From the NCBI RefSeq assembly GCF_000169335.1, contig NZ_AAXW01000071.1:1-22715 (forward strand): a stretch of 22,715 nucleotides of DNA, read 5' to 3'. How positions within the stretch are numbered: the stretch's first letter is position 1; each line of letters opens with the position of its first letter. Source of the stretch: Crocosphaera chwakensis CCY0110. Lineage in GTDB: Bacteria > Cyanobacteriota > Cyanobacteriia > Cyanobacteriales > Microcystaceae. Of the stretch, positions 8,322 to 15,051 are shown piece by piece. A program made the translations under genes and the position numbers. A model generated the notes under the pieces. That model was not told the DNA's origin. It saw only the letters and a program-made list of their open reading frames with translations, and made no database searches.

Positions 8322-9179
8322 ATGCACACGATCAAATCTAAAAATCCAAAAATCCTTAACCTAAAACCTCAACCATCTATGAATAATAATCTTTCGGTTG
8401 TTATTGAAAACGTCAGCAAAGTTTATCCCACTCCCAAAGGACCTTATACGGTTTTACAAGATGTTAATTTAACCGTTCAAGAAGGAGAATTTCTCTGTGT
8501 TATTGGCCATTCTGGTTGTGGAAAATCAACCCTTTTAAATATGGTGTCAGGGTTTGCTACACCCTCACAAGGATCGGTTTTAGTTAATGGTAAACCCGTC
8601 AAAAAACCAGGGCCTGATCGTATGGTGGTGTTCCAAAATTATGCCTTATTACCCTGGTTAACGGTGTTTGAAAACGTCTATTTAGCAGTGGATGCAGTGC
8701 ATCCTAACAAACGAGAAGCCGAAAAACGATCCATTGTCCGAGATCACTTGGCCATGGTGGGTTTAACGGAAGCAGAGAACAAAAAACCGACCCAAATATC
8801 AGGAGGGATGAAACAACGGGTTTCTATCGCACGAGCTTTGGCTATTCGTCCCGAAGTGTTAATTTTAGATGAGCCTTTTGGTGCGTTAGATGCGATTACA
8901 AAAGAAGAATTACAAGAAGAATTGCTAAAAATTTGGAATGATCATCGTTGTACGGTGTTAATGATTACCCATGATATTGATGAGGCGTTATTCCTCGCTG
9001 ATCGTCTTGTTATGATGACCAATGGACCGGCTGCTAATATTGGGGAAATCATGAATATTCCTTTTCCAAGACCAAGAGATCGCGATCGCATTATGGAAGA
9101 TCCTCAATACTATGATCTTCGCAACTATGCTTTAGATTTCCTTTATAACAGATTTGCTCATGATGATGATGCAGCCTAA
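8322..9179 (+). CDS. cmpD: Bicarbonate ABC transporter ATPase (CmpD)
   Basis: This is the second ATPase of BCT1, a single ABC domain without the solute-binding fusion. The open frame extends back to 8226 into cmpC, but the ATG at 8322 has GGAGA at 8312-8316 and gives 285 residues; the extra residues would be encoded by the palindromic repeat. Another ATG lies at 8379, just before the conserved LSVVIENVSKVY. Walker A GHSGCGKST is at residues 62-70, signature ISGGMKQ at 159-165 (Ile replaces the usual Leu), and Walker B ILDEP at 181-185. The last 29 codons and 29 bases after the stop codon are duplicated about 0.8 kb downstream (9866-9992). The terminator follows 33 bases beyond the stop. Confidence 0.92.
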   Translation: MHTIKSKNPKILNLKPQPSMNNNLSVVIENVSKVYPTPKGPYTVLQDVNLTVQEGEFLCVIGHSGCGKSTLLNMVSGFATPSQGSVLVNGKPVKKPGPDRMVVFQNYALLPWLTVFENVYLAVDAVHPNKREAEKRSIVRDHLAMVGLTEAENKKPTQISGGMKQRVSIARALAIRPEVLILDEPFGALDAITKEELQEELLKIWNDHRCTVLMITHDIDEALFLADRLVMMTNGPAANIGEIMNIPFPRPRDRDRIMEDPQYYDLRNYALDFLYNRFAHDDDAA

Positions 9180-9212
9180 TTAGTAATTTAAGTTTTATTT
9201 GCATGAGTTTAG

Positions 9213-9238
9213 GGTGCGTTTTTGACGCACCTTTTTTT
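9213..9238 (+). terminator. Rho-independent terminator of cmpABCD
   Basis: GGTGCGT (9213-9219) pairs perfectly with ACGCACC (9225-9231) around a 5-base loop and is followed directly by seven T (9232-9238). It is the strongest intrinsic terminator in the window. The reverse orientation may also serve the toxin gene ending at 9258, but without a comparable T-run. Confidence 0.85.
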
Positions 9239-9257
9239 ACTTATTTTCAATTCTTTA

Positions 9258-9515
9258 CTAATAAACCTGACTTCGGTGAGCAATTTTAATAACAATTACT
9301 TGAATGATCTGATCATCAATTTCATAAATAATACGATAGTCTCCGACGCGATAACGATAATATCCTTTTAACTCACCCTTAAGAAATTTAATATTAGGAT
9401 GTTGGTAAGGCGTTTGTTCTAAAATATCAAAACTTTTTGCTATTTTTCTAGCCAATACTTTATCAGCATTAGCATAAAAAGCCTTGGCTTTTCTGGTTAA
9501 GACAACCTTATACAT
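9258..9515 (-). CDS. RelE/ParE superfamily toxin
   Basis: This 85-residue protein has the RelE/ParE fold pattern: N-terminal YKVVLTRKAKAFY, two helices with DKVLARKIAKSFDILEQTP, then the strands LKGELKGYYRYRVGDYRIIYEI and IIQVIVIKIAHRSQVY. The basic and aromatic residues in KGYYRYRVGDYRIIYE and the C-terminal HRSQVY are typical of ribosome-dependent mRNA interferases of the RelE branch. It overlaps the upstream antitoxin gene by 8 bases (9508-9515), which implies translational coupling. Length is normal, so it looks intact. It lies between the cmpD terminator and a duplicated cmpD tail. Confidence 0.82.
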   Translation of the reverse strand: MYKVVLTRKAKAFYANADKVLARKIAKSFDILEQTPYQHPNIKFLKGELKGYYRYRVGDYRIIYEIDDQIIQVIVIKIAHRSQVY

Positions 9516-9741
9516 CAGTTCTAACGTCTCGCCAATCTGTCAATTCTCCCTGCTCAATATCTTGCTTAGCTAACTTAATATCGTCTAATAAATCAGGAAT
9601 TTCCAACAATTCTGCGGTTGCTTCCTCTCTTTCTTTTTCTGCTAAATTAGACATGAATTCATAGACAAGTTCTAAGTTAGGTTCAGATAACTGATCCATA
9701 TATTCACCAAGGGATTTTTTAAGATTTTTAACCTTTGACAT
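9508..9741 (-). CDS. Antitoxin partner of the RelE/ParE-like toxin
   Basis: This is a 77-residue acidic, helical protein, first of the pair in transcription order, as is usual for type II antitoxins. It has no DNA-binding motif that I can name. The pattern EYMDQLSEPNLELVYEFMSNLAEKEREEATAELLEIPDLLDDIKLAKQDIEQGE resembles small antitoxins found next to RelE-like toxins in cyanobacteria. Its stop codon lies within the toxin start region. It presumably neutralises the toxin by wrapping its active face; autoregulation is inferred from the family. A possible -10 box is at 9783-9788. Confidence 0.72.
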   Translation of the reverse strand: MSKVKNLKKSLGEYMDQLSEPNLELVYEFMSNLAEKEREEATAELLEIPDLLDDIKLAKQDIEQGELTDWRDVRTDV

Positions 9742-9782
9742 AAACCAAGTTCATAAAATAAAAAGTATTTTAATATTATCAT

Positions 9783-9788
9783 ATTATA
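9783..9788 (-). promoter_or_regulatory. Candidate -10 box of the toxin-antitoxin pair
   Basis: TATAAT on the minus strand lies 42 bases upstream of the antitoxin start. No convincing -35 box is seen. Bases 9742-9865 otherwise hold no gene; an imperfect palindrome at 9839-9862 (AAACAAA / TTTGTTT around TTCTAGAA) abuts the duplicated cmpD block. Confidence 0.3.
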
Positions 9789-9865
9789 CTTATAATGCTC
9801 AGAAGAGTATCTTGTAGATTGAGTTAAGAAATAAAACCAAACAAATTCTAGAAATTTTGTTTAGT

Positions 9866-9992
9866 GCGATCACATTATGGAAGATCCCCAATACTACGAT
9901 CTTCGCAACTATGCTTTAGATTTCCTTTATAACAGATTTGCTCATGATGATGATGCAGCCTAATTAGTAATTTAAGCATTATTTGCATGAGT
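9866..9992 (+). pseudogene. 127-bp second copy of the cmpD 3' end
   Basis: Aligned without gaps, this block matches 9082-9208 at 122 of 127 positions. It covers the last 29 codons of cmpD plus the stop codon and 29 bases beyond it. The differences are one at the left edge (GCGATCGC becomes GCGATCAC), two silent third-position changes (CCT to CCC, TAT to TAC) and two after the stop. The 29-residue peptide is unchanged. Homology stops just before the terminator of the original. There is no ATPase domain and no start, so it is non-functional. Confidence 0.93.
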
Positions 9993-10006
9993 GAGGAAAA
10001 CTTTTA

Positions 10007-10243
10007 AAAAAGCCAAGAACTTACCGTGAATCAGCGAGAAAAGAGTATTTAAGAATAGCTAAAAACCGTCGTCCAACGAAAAAAGAAAGAAGAGAGTGTC
10101 TCAAAAACCAACTGAGATATATTAAAAGGAATCTTCTCCATATAGAAAAGTTAAACTCACTTGGTGCTAAAGTAGACAATTTAAGTAAAAGAGAAAAAAA
10201 TCTTCTAGAAACGGTGAATAAAGTTTATCAACAACGTTTGTGA
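10007..10243 (+). pseudogene. Internal fragment of an IS5-like transposase
   Basis: A frame open from 9995 encodes about 78 residues beginning KPRTYRESARKEYLRIAKNR and ending LLETVNKVYQQRL before a stop at 10241. This matches the central region of a cyanobacterial IS5-group DDE transposase (KPRTYRE..AR..YL.IAK.RRP..K..R..L..QL.YIKRNL..I). Both the N-terminal part and the C-terminal part with the rest of the catalytic core are missing. No terminal inverted repeats are seen. Its right edge coincides with the break in hicA, and its left edge is 14 bases from the cmpD copy. Confidence 0.75.
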
Positions 10244-10315
10244 AACCTCCACAAAACCCGATTGTTTCAGTTGCTTGATCACTTCTCTAGCTGTTAAACG
10301 AGGCGTTTTTGGCAT
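10238..10315 (-). pseudogene. hicA: Truncated HicA toxin (first 26 codons only)
   Basis: Starting at the ATG at 10315, the frame reads MPKTPRLTAREVIKQL and then KQSGFVEVSQ. This is the N-terminus of a HicA (YcfA-like) mRNA interferase, normally about 70-80 residues long. Homology ends where the family would continue with the catalytic GSH motif; the sequence becomes antisense of the IS5-like fragment and stops at 10205. The catalytic His is therefore gone and the toxin is dead. It follows hicB by 14 bases, the standard order in one class of hicBA modules. Confidence 0.8.
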
Positions 10316-10329
10316 AATTTACAGCTATC

Positions 10330-10539
10330 CTAAATAACAACTTCAACTGTATCAAACTTTTTGTCAGTGTTAACTAAATGCTCAGGAATCGGTTCTAAAA
10401 GCAACTGAATCGCTTCTTTTAGATTAGCTATAGCTTCTTCTTTAGTATCCCCACAAGAAGAAATATAATTTAATTCGGGACAAGTTGCCGAAAAAGCTTT
10501 TACTTCATCATCCCACTCTAAAACTGCTCTAATAATCAT
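10330..10539 (-). CDS. hicB: HicB-like antitoxin, orphaned
   Basis: This 69-residue protein has the partial-RNase-H fold of HicB/UPF0150: strands MIIRAVLEWDDEVKAFSATCPEL, the loop NYISSCGDTKEEAIANLKEAIQLLLE, and a C-terminal strand ending FDTVEVVI. It is intact and starts at an ATG. It has no C-terminal HTH or RHH domain, as in the short HicB form. Its toxin partner downstream is destroyed. It may persist as a neutral relic, or buffer HicA toxins encoded elsewhere; the latter is speculation. Confidence 0.8.
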   Translation of the reverse strand: MIIRAVLEWDDEVKAFSATCPELNYISSCGDTKEEAIANLKEAIQLLLEPIPEHLVNTDKKFDTVEVVI

Positions 10540-10585
10540 AGGTATTTTAAAATTAAACTATTAACAATTATCTTAACACTAGCAT

Positions 10586-10591
10586 ATTATA
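10586..10591 (-). promoter_or_regulatory. Candidate -10 box of hicB
   Basis: TATAAT on the minus strand lies 46 bases upstream of the hicB start. No good -35 box is seen. Confidence 0.28.
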
Positions 10592-10618
10592 AATAGTCAA
10601 ACATCCCTTATGATTAGG

Positions 10619-10624
10619 TATAAT
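10619..10624 (+). promoter_or_regulatory. Candidate -10 box of the vWA gene
   Basis: TATAAT lies about 50 bases before the ATG at 10674, preceded by TTAGG. No clear -35 hexamer is seen at 16-18 bases. Confidence 0.3.
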
Positions 10625-10673
10625 TAGGAAAAGATCGTCGATCAAAAATAAGCAATAAAGTGAATAGTTAATT

Positions 10674-11924
10674 ATGAAAGTTCAATTAAAAAGTGCCTTA
10701 AACGATAGTCATATTGATGCTAATCAAAGCAACACTCAAAGACAAGTTGCCATATCCCTTTCTGCTGTTAGCGAAAGCAGCGATCGCACCTTACCCTTAA
10801 ACCTAGGTTTAATTTTAGACCATAGTGGCTCCATGACGGGCAAACCGATAAAAACCGTCAAAGAAGCAGCTATACGTTTAGTCGAAAGTCTCGGATCTGG
10901 CGATCGCCTCTCAGTGGTGGCTTTCGATCATAAAGCAAAGGTTATTGTCCCGAACCAACCCATAGACGACATCAAAACCGTTAATCAACAGATCCAACGT
11001 CTCGAACCGGCTGGGGGAACCTGCATCGATGAAGGAATGAAACTGGGTATCAAAGAAGTCGCTTTAGGGAAAGATGATCGCGTTTCTCAAATCTTTTTAC
11101 TCACCGATGGGGAAAACGAACACGGTGACAACGAACGCTGTTTAAAATTGGCTCAAGTGGCCGCAGAATACAATATTACTCTTAATACCCTAGGGTTTGG
11201 TAATCATTGGAATCAAGACGTTTTAGAAAGCATCGCTGATGCAGTGGGGGGAACTCTCTGTTACATTGAACAACCAGAACAAGCGATAACTGAGTTTATT
11301 CGTCTGTTTACCCGTATCCAGTCCGTGGGGTTAACTAATGCTTATCTCTGCTTAGAATTTGTTCCAGAAGTTCGCTTAGCCGACTTTAAACCCGTGGCTC
11401 AAGTAGAACCCGAAACCGTCGAATTAAACGCCCAACGAGAAGGAAACACCTATATTATTCGTTTGGGGGACTTAATGACCGATAATGCACGGGTAATTCT
11501 AGTTAACCTCTATTTGAGTCAATTAACCCCCGGAAATCATACTATCGGCACGGTACAAGTTCGTTACGATGATCCGTCCCTTTCTCAAACTGCTTTATTA
11601 TCAGAGAAAATTCCCCTAACCGTAGAAGTTCAAGGGGTATATGAACCTAAAGTAGATAGTAACGTACAAAAATCTATCTTAACCTTAGCCAAATACCGTC
11701 AAACCCAATTAGCCGAAGCTAAACTCAATCAAGGCGATCGCCAAGGGGCAGCCACCCTCCTACAAACCGCAGCGAAAACCGCCCTACAATTAGGAGATAA
11801 CAGCGCAGCCACCGTACTACAAAGCAACGCCACCCAGCTACAAGCAGGGGAAGAACTCACCGAAGCGCAACGCAAGAAAACTCGTATAGTGTCTAAGACT
11901 GTTTTGCAAAATGATCAACAGTGA
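10674..11924 (+). CDS. von Willebrand factor A domain protein
   Basis: This 416-residue soluble protein has no signal peptide or membrane segment. The vWA domain spans about residues 40-220 and has a complete metal-ion-dependent adhesion site: Asp49-x-Ser51-x-Ser53 (DHSGSM), Thr116 (GGTC) and Asp145 (LLTDGENEHGD). The rest is a beta-rich region (about 225-320) and a helical, Gln/Ala-rich C-terminus (about 335-416) reminiscent of a three-helix protein-interaction module. Bacterial proteins of this layout are of unknown specific function; vWA domains mediate metal-dependent protein contacts. It lies 87 bases upstream of rtcB on the same strand. A weak hairpin at 11940-11955 plus a T-run, and a -10 box for rtcB, argue that the two are at least partly separate. 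Confidence 0.85.
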   Translation: MKVQLKSALNDSHIDANQSNTQRQVAISLSAVSESSDRTLPLNLGLILDHSGSMTGKPIKTVKEAAIRLVESLGSGDRLSVVAFDHKAKVIVPNQPIDDIKTVNQQIQRLEPAGGTCIDEGMKLGIKEVALGKDDRVSQIFLLTDGENEHGDNERCLKLAQVAAEYNITLNTLGFGNHWNQDVLESIADAVGGTLCYIEQPEQAITEFIRLFTRIQSVGLTNAYLCLEFVPEVRLADFKPVAQVEPETVELNAQREGNTYIIRLGDLMTDNARVILVNLYLSQLTPGNHTIGTVQVRYDDPSLSQTALLSEKIPLTVEVQGVYEPKVDSNVQKSILTLAKYRQTQLAEAKLNQGDRQGAATLLQTAAKTALQLGDNSAATVLQSNATQLQAGEELTEAQRKKTRIVSKTVLQNDQQ

Positions 11925-11939
11925 CCATTTAATTTATGA

Positions 11940-11962
11940 CTTGTGAAAAAACAAGATTTTTT
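11940..11962 (+). terminator. Weak hairpin plus T-run after the vWA gene
   Basis: CTTGT (11940-11944) pairs with ACAAG (11951-11955) around GAAAAA, followed by A and six T (11957-11962). The 5-bp stem is short, so termination may be partial and allow read-through into rtcB. Confidence 0.4.
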
Positions 11963-11975
11963 ATGTATTATGTAG

Positions 11976-11981
11976 TATAAT
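11976..11981 (+). promoter_or_regulatory. Candidate -10 box of rtcB
   Basis: TATAAT lies 30 bases before the rtcB ATG. This would give a short leader. No consensus -35 is visible and no Shine-Dalgarno precedes the ATG. Confidence 0.35.
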
Positions 11982-12011
11982 TGTAGTGCGTCATTGTTAA
12001 AGTAAAAATCT

Positions 12012-15002
12012 ATGCCTTACGAACCTTTAAAAATTAGTACAGAAAAACCCGTATTATCCTGGGCTGATCATGATTTAGACTCAGCGGAAATGAAGATGGC
12101 TAAAAATGTGGCTTCTTTACCGTTTGTGTATAAGCACGTTGCTTTAATGCCGGATGTACATTTAGGAAAAGGGGCGTTAGTCGGTTCCGTTATTGCCACA
12201 GAAGACGCAGTTATTCCTGCTGCTGTGGGGGTAGATATTGGTTGTTTTACGGGAGATACTTTAATTCCTTTGGTAGATGGAAAATCTTACCCTATCCAAC
12301 AACTAGCAGAAGAAAAACAAGCCATTTATATTTATGCTTGTACCCCAACTGGTCGTATTGTTGCTAGTGAAGCGATCGCCAGAAAAACTCGTAAAAATGC
12401 TCCTCTAATTAAGGTAATTCTTGATAATGGCGAAGAAATTAAATGCACTCCTGATCATCAATTTATGTTGAGAGATGGTAACTATATAGAAGCTTGTGGT
12501 CTTAAAGCAGGGACTTCCTTAATGCCTTTTTATTCTAAAACAGATAAAGATGGCTATACTTTAATTAAACAAAATTATTCAGAAAGATGGCAAAAAGTTA
12601 ATGAAATTATTACTAAGTCTGGTATTAACAAAAAAAGTTTAAACTTGATCCAAACTAATACCATTAAAAGCACAAAAACGATCCATAACCATCGAAAATA
12701 TCAACATGGTTATAATCATAAAGTAGTTTCAGTAATCCCTTTATCTGTTACAGAAGACGTTTATTGTTTGACTGTACCAGAATATAACAATTTTGCTCTC
12801 AGTGCAGGAGTGTTTGTTCATAATTGTGGGATGGCTGCCATTAAAACCCCTTATCAAGCTGATCAATTAGAAGGAAAATTAAAGCAAATTCGCTCAGAAA
12901 TTGAAGCGACTATTCCCGTGGGGTTTGAACAAAACAAAGAAGGGGATAGAATGGTAACCAATTGGCAAAATTGGCGTAACTTCAAAGACTTACATAAAGG
13001 AGTCCAAAAGTTAGAATCAAAAGCCTTAAAACAAATGGGATCATTAGGCGGTGGTAATCATTTTATTGAGGTTTGTTTAGACACAGAAGACCAAATTTGG
13101 TTAATGTTACATTCCGGTTCTCGTCATATTGGAAATAAGTTAGCACAATGTCATATCGGTACAGCCAAAGAGTTAGCAAAGTTAGCTAGTCTTTCCTTAC
13201 CTGATCCAGATTTAGCTTATTTTGTAGCAGGAACTGATGAATTTGCTGCTTATTGGCATGACTTACAATGGGCGCAAAATTATGCCCGTTTTAATCGAGA
13301 TGTGATGATGCAACGGTTTAAACAAATCATTGATAAACATTTAGCAGGAGGTAAACCAAAAAAACCTTTATTATCAGTAAATTGTCATCATAATTATGCT
13401 GAAAAGGAGCTACATTTTGATAAAGAAGTGTATGTAACCCGTAAAGGTGCAGTGAGAGCAAGAGAAGAAGATTATGGTATTATTCCTGGTTCAATGGGAG
13501 CAAAATCTTACATTGTAAAAGGGAAAGGAAACCATGATAGTTATTGCTCTTGTTTTCCTGCAAAAACATTAATTTTGACAGAGAAAGGATTGATGAACAT
13601 TGAAGATGTTTTTAACTCTTTAACAACTGTTAAATTGATTTCTTACGACCAAGAATCTCAAACATTTATCCCTAAAAAAATTATTGATAAAAGTGTCCGC
13701 AATGCCTTGGTTAATCAATACTCTCTATCTCAAACGAGAAGACGTTTAGAAAATACAATTTGCTGCACACCAAATCATCCTTTTGCTACTTACAAACGAG
13801 GTGAATTAGTTTATGATTCCATCGAAACAATTGCTAATAATCAGAGCGGGGTTATTGTTCCGACGCAAATCTCTTTACCTTCAAACTTAACTTTTGAAGA
13901 ACAAGATTGCAATTTTTATTATCTGTTAGGAGTTATTTTATCTGATGGAACCATTCATCTCAATAAACGAGCAAATGCACCAGATATTAATCAACGGCCA
14001 CGAGGAGGAAAATATTTACAGTCTTATGTCCGCATTTTCCAAGCAAATAAACCCGAAAAACAAGAGTTTATTAATCATGTAGAAACCTTACTAAAAATTT
14101 ATAGCGACAAGGTTTCTGTAAGAATCAGTCCCCCACGAAAGAGTAATTTACAAGATCGAATAATTCAAGGAACAGGTTTGATTGAGTTAACTATTAGTGA
14201 CTTAGATTTTGTGAATAGAGTTAACAATATTCTCCCTAACTTATCTAATATTTTGTTGACTAATCCTTGGTTAGCCTTGCAATTTTTAGCAGGTTATTTA
14301 GATGGAGATGGTAGTTATAACCGTCATACTATTTCTATCAGTATTGGTAAAAATAAGATGTTTTCTCCTTTAGTCTGTGCTTTTTTGAGTTTAGGAATTG
14401 CCTATAAAGTTTATCGAAATCGTGAGCATTATGTCATTGAATTTAGAGATAATACCATCATAAACAAATTACGTGAAATTTGTAAAAGATTACAGATTCA
14501 AGAGCCGCCAAAACGCTTTTATTCTGATAAGCTTTTATTAGGAAAAACCATGATAGGTGGTGAATCAAAATGTGAGAATCTCACCACAATGGCCAAACAA
14601 GAAAAAATGGTGAGTGTTCATAACTTTAAAGGAGAATCATTAGATAAAACCCTAACTATGAATCGAGTTTTTTCCATTGAAACAGTTGAAGAAACTGAAG
14701 TTTATAATTTTACTGTTGAAGACAACCATAACTATATTGTTTTCACTGAATTTTATACTCCCGTTTTAGTCCATAATTGTTCCCACGGGGCAGGGCGTTT
14801 AATGTCTCGAACTCAAGCTAAAAAACAATTTACCCTTGATGATTTAATTACCCAAACTGAAGGGGTAGAATGTCGCAAAGATCGAGGAGTTTTAGATGAA
14901 ATTCCTGGCGCATATAAACCCATTGAAAAAGTCATTAATCAACAATCTGATTTAGTGGAAGTTGTAGCGACTTTGAAGCAGGTGTTATGTGTCAAAGGGT
15001 AA
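12012..15002 (+). CDS. rtcB: RNA-splicing ligase RtcB precursor with two inteins
   Basis: The 996-residue precursor would mature to 393 residues after removal of two inteins (residues 78-271 and 514-922). RtcB is a GTP- and Mn-dependent ligase that joins RNA 2',3'-cyclic phosphate (or 3'-phosphate) ends to 5'-OH ends, as in tRNA splicing or RNA repair. Extein landmarks are MPDVHLGKGALVGSV, VGVDIG/CGM, SLGGGNHFIEV, LHSGSRHIGNKLA, VNCHHNYAEKE and S/CSHGAGR, the last containing the His that is guanylylated. The first intein interrupts the Asp/Cys metal-ligand motif (Asp75; the ligand Cys is residue 272, also the +1 splicing nucleophile). The second interrupts the motif just before the nucleophilic His. 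Unspliced protein must be inactive. The start is the only sensible ATG. A perfect 15-bp palindrome follows the stop. Confidence 0.96.
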   Translation: MPYEPLKISTEKPVLSWADHDLDSAEMKMAKNVASLPFVYKHVALMPDVHLGKGALVGSVIATEDAVIPAAVGVDIGCFTGDTLIPLVDGKSYPIQQLAEEKQAIYIYACTPTGRIVASEAIARKTRKNAPLIKVILDNGEEIKCTPDHQFMLRDGNYIEACGLKAGTSLMPFYSKTDKDGYTLIKQNYSERWQKVNEIITKSGINKKSLNLIQTNTIKSTKTIHNHRKYQHGYNHKVVSVIPLSVTEDVYCLTVPEYNNFALSAGVFVHNCGMAAIKTPYQADQLEGKLKQIRSEIEATIPVGFEQNKEGDRMVTNWQNWRNFKDLHKGVQKLESKALKQMGSLGGGNHFIEVCLDTEDQIWLMLHSGSRHIGNKLAQCHIGTAKELAKLASLSLPDPDLAYFVAGTDEFAAYWHDLQWAQNYARFNRDVMMQRFKQIIDKHLAGGKPKKPLLSVNCHHNYAEKELHFDKEVYVTRKGAVRAREEDYGIIPGSMGAKSYIVKGKGNHDSYCSCFPAKTLILTEKGLMNIEDVFNSLTTVKLISYDQESQTFIPKKIIDKSVRNALVNQYSLSQTRRRLENTICCTPNHPFATYKRGELVYDSIETIANNQSGVIVPTQISLPSNLTFEEQDCNFYYLLGVILSDGTIHLNKRANAPDINQRPRGGKYLQSYVRIFQANKPEKQEFINHVETLLKIYSDKVSVRISPPRKSNLQDRIIQGTGLIELTISDLDFVNRVNNILPNLSNILLTNPWLALQFLAGYLDGDGSYNRHTISISIGKNKMFSPLVCAFLSLGIAYKVYRNREHYVIEFRDNTIINKLREICKRLQIQEPPKRFYSDKLLLGKTMIGGESKCENLTTMAKQEKMVSVHNFKGESLDKTLTMNRVFSIETVEETEVYNFTVEDNHNYIVFTEFYTPVLVHNCSHGAGRLMSRTQAKKQFTLDDLITQTEGVECRKDRGVLDEIPGAYKPIEKVINQQSDLVEVVATLKQVLCVKG
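12243..12824 (+). mobile_element. Mini-intein 1 in RtcB (194 residues, no endonuclease)
   Basis: The intein starts at Cys78 of the precursor (block A CFTGDTLIPLVDGK), has block B GEEIKCTPDHQFMLRDG with the TxxH pattern, block F DVYCLTVPEYNNFALSAG, and ends VFVHN before the +1 Cys. All residues for standard class 1 splicing are present. The roughly 80 residues between blocks B and F contain no LAGLIDADG or HNH motif, so this is a mini-intein fixed in the host and no longer self-mobile. It lies between Gly and Cys of the VGVDIG-CGM motif, a site also used by archaeal RtcB inteins. Confidence 0.92.
13551..14777 (+). mobile_element. Intein 2 in RtcB (409 residues, LAGLIDADG homing endonuclease)
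   Basis: The intein starts at Cys514 of the precursor (block A CFPAKTLILTEKG), has block B CTPNHPFATYKRGELV, and ends TPVLVHN before the +1 Cys of CSHGAGR. Two dodecapeptide motifs mark a DOD-type homing endonuclease: YYLLGVILSDGTI near residue 636 and LQFLAGYLDGDGS near residue 757. Each retains its catalytic acidic residue (Asp in LSDG, Asp in LDGDG). The endonuclease would cut an intein-less rtcB allele and copy the element in. It is uninterrupted and may still be mobile. Confidence 0.93.
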
Positions 15003-15011
15003 TGCTAATAC

Positions 15012-15044
15012 TAAAGTAAGGTGGGCAATGCCCACCTTACTTTA
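15012..15044. repeat. Dispersed palindromic repeat, copy 3 (perfect), between convergent genes
   Basis: TAAAGTAAGGTGGGC (15012-15026) and GCCCACCTTACTTTA (15030-15044) form a perfect 15-bp stem around AAT. It fills most of the 49-base gap between the stops of rtcB (plus) and the acetyltransferase (minus), where it could serve both transcripts as a terminator or end-protecting hairpin. No strong T-run follows on the plus strand. Confidence 0.85.
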
Positions 15045-15051
15045 AAAAAGG

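Noticed and set aside
3838..9179. Annotation as nitrate transporter nrtABCD
   Set aside because: Gln198 and Glu270 of the binding protein and the GGQWQMPMP segment follow CmpA; no NtcA-type GTA-N8-TAC was found upstream.
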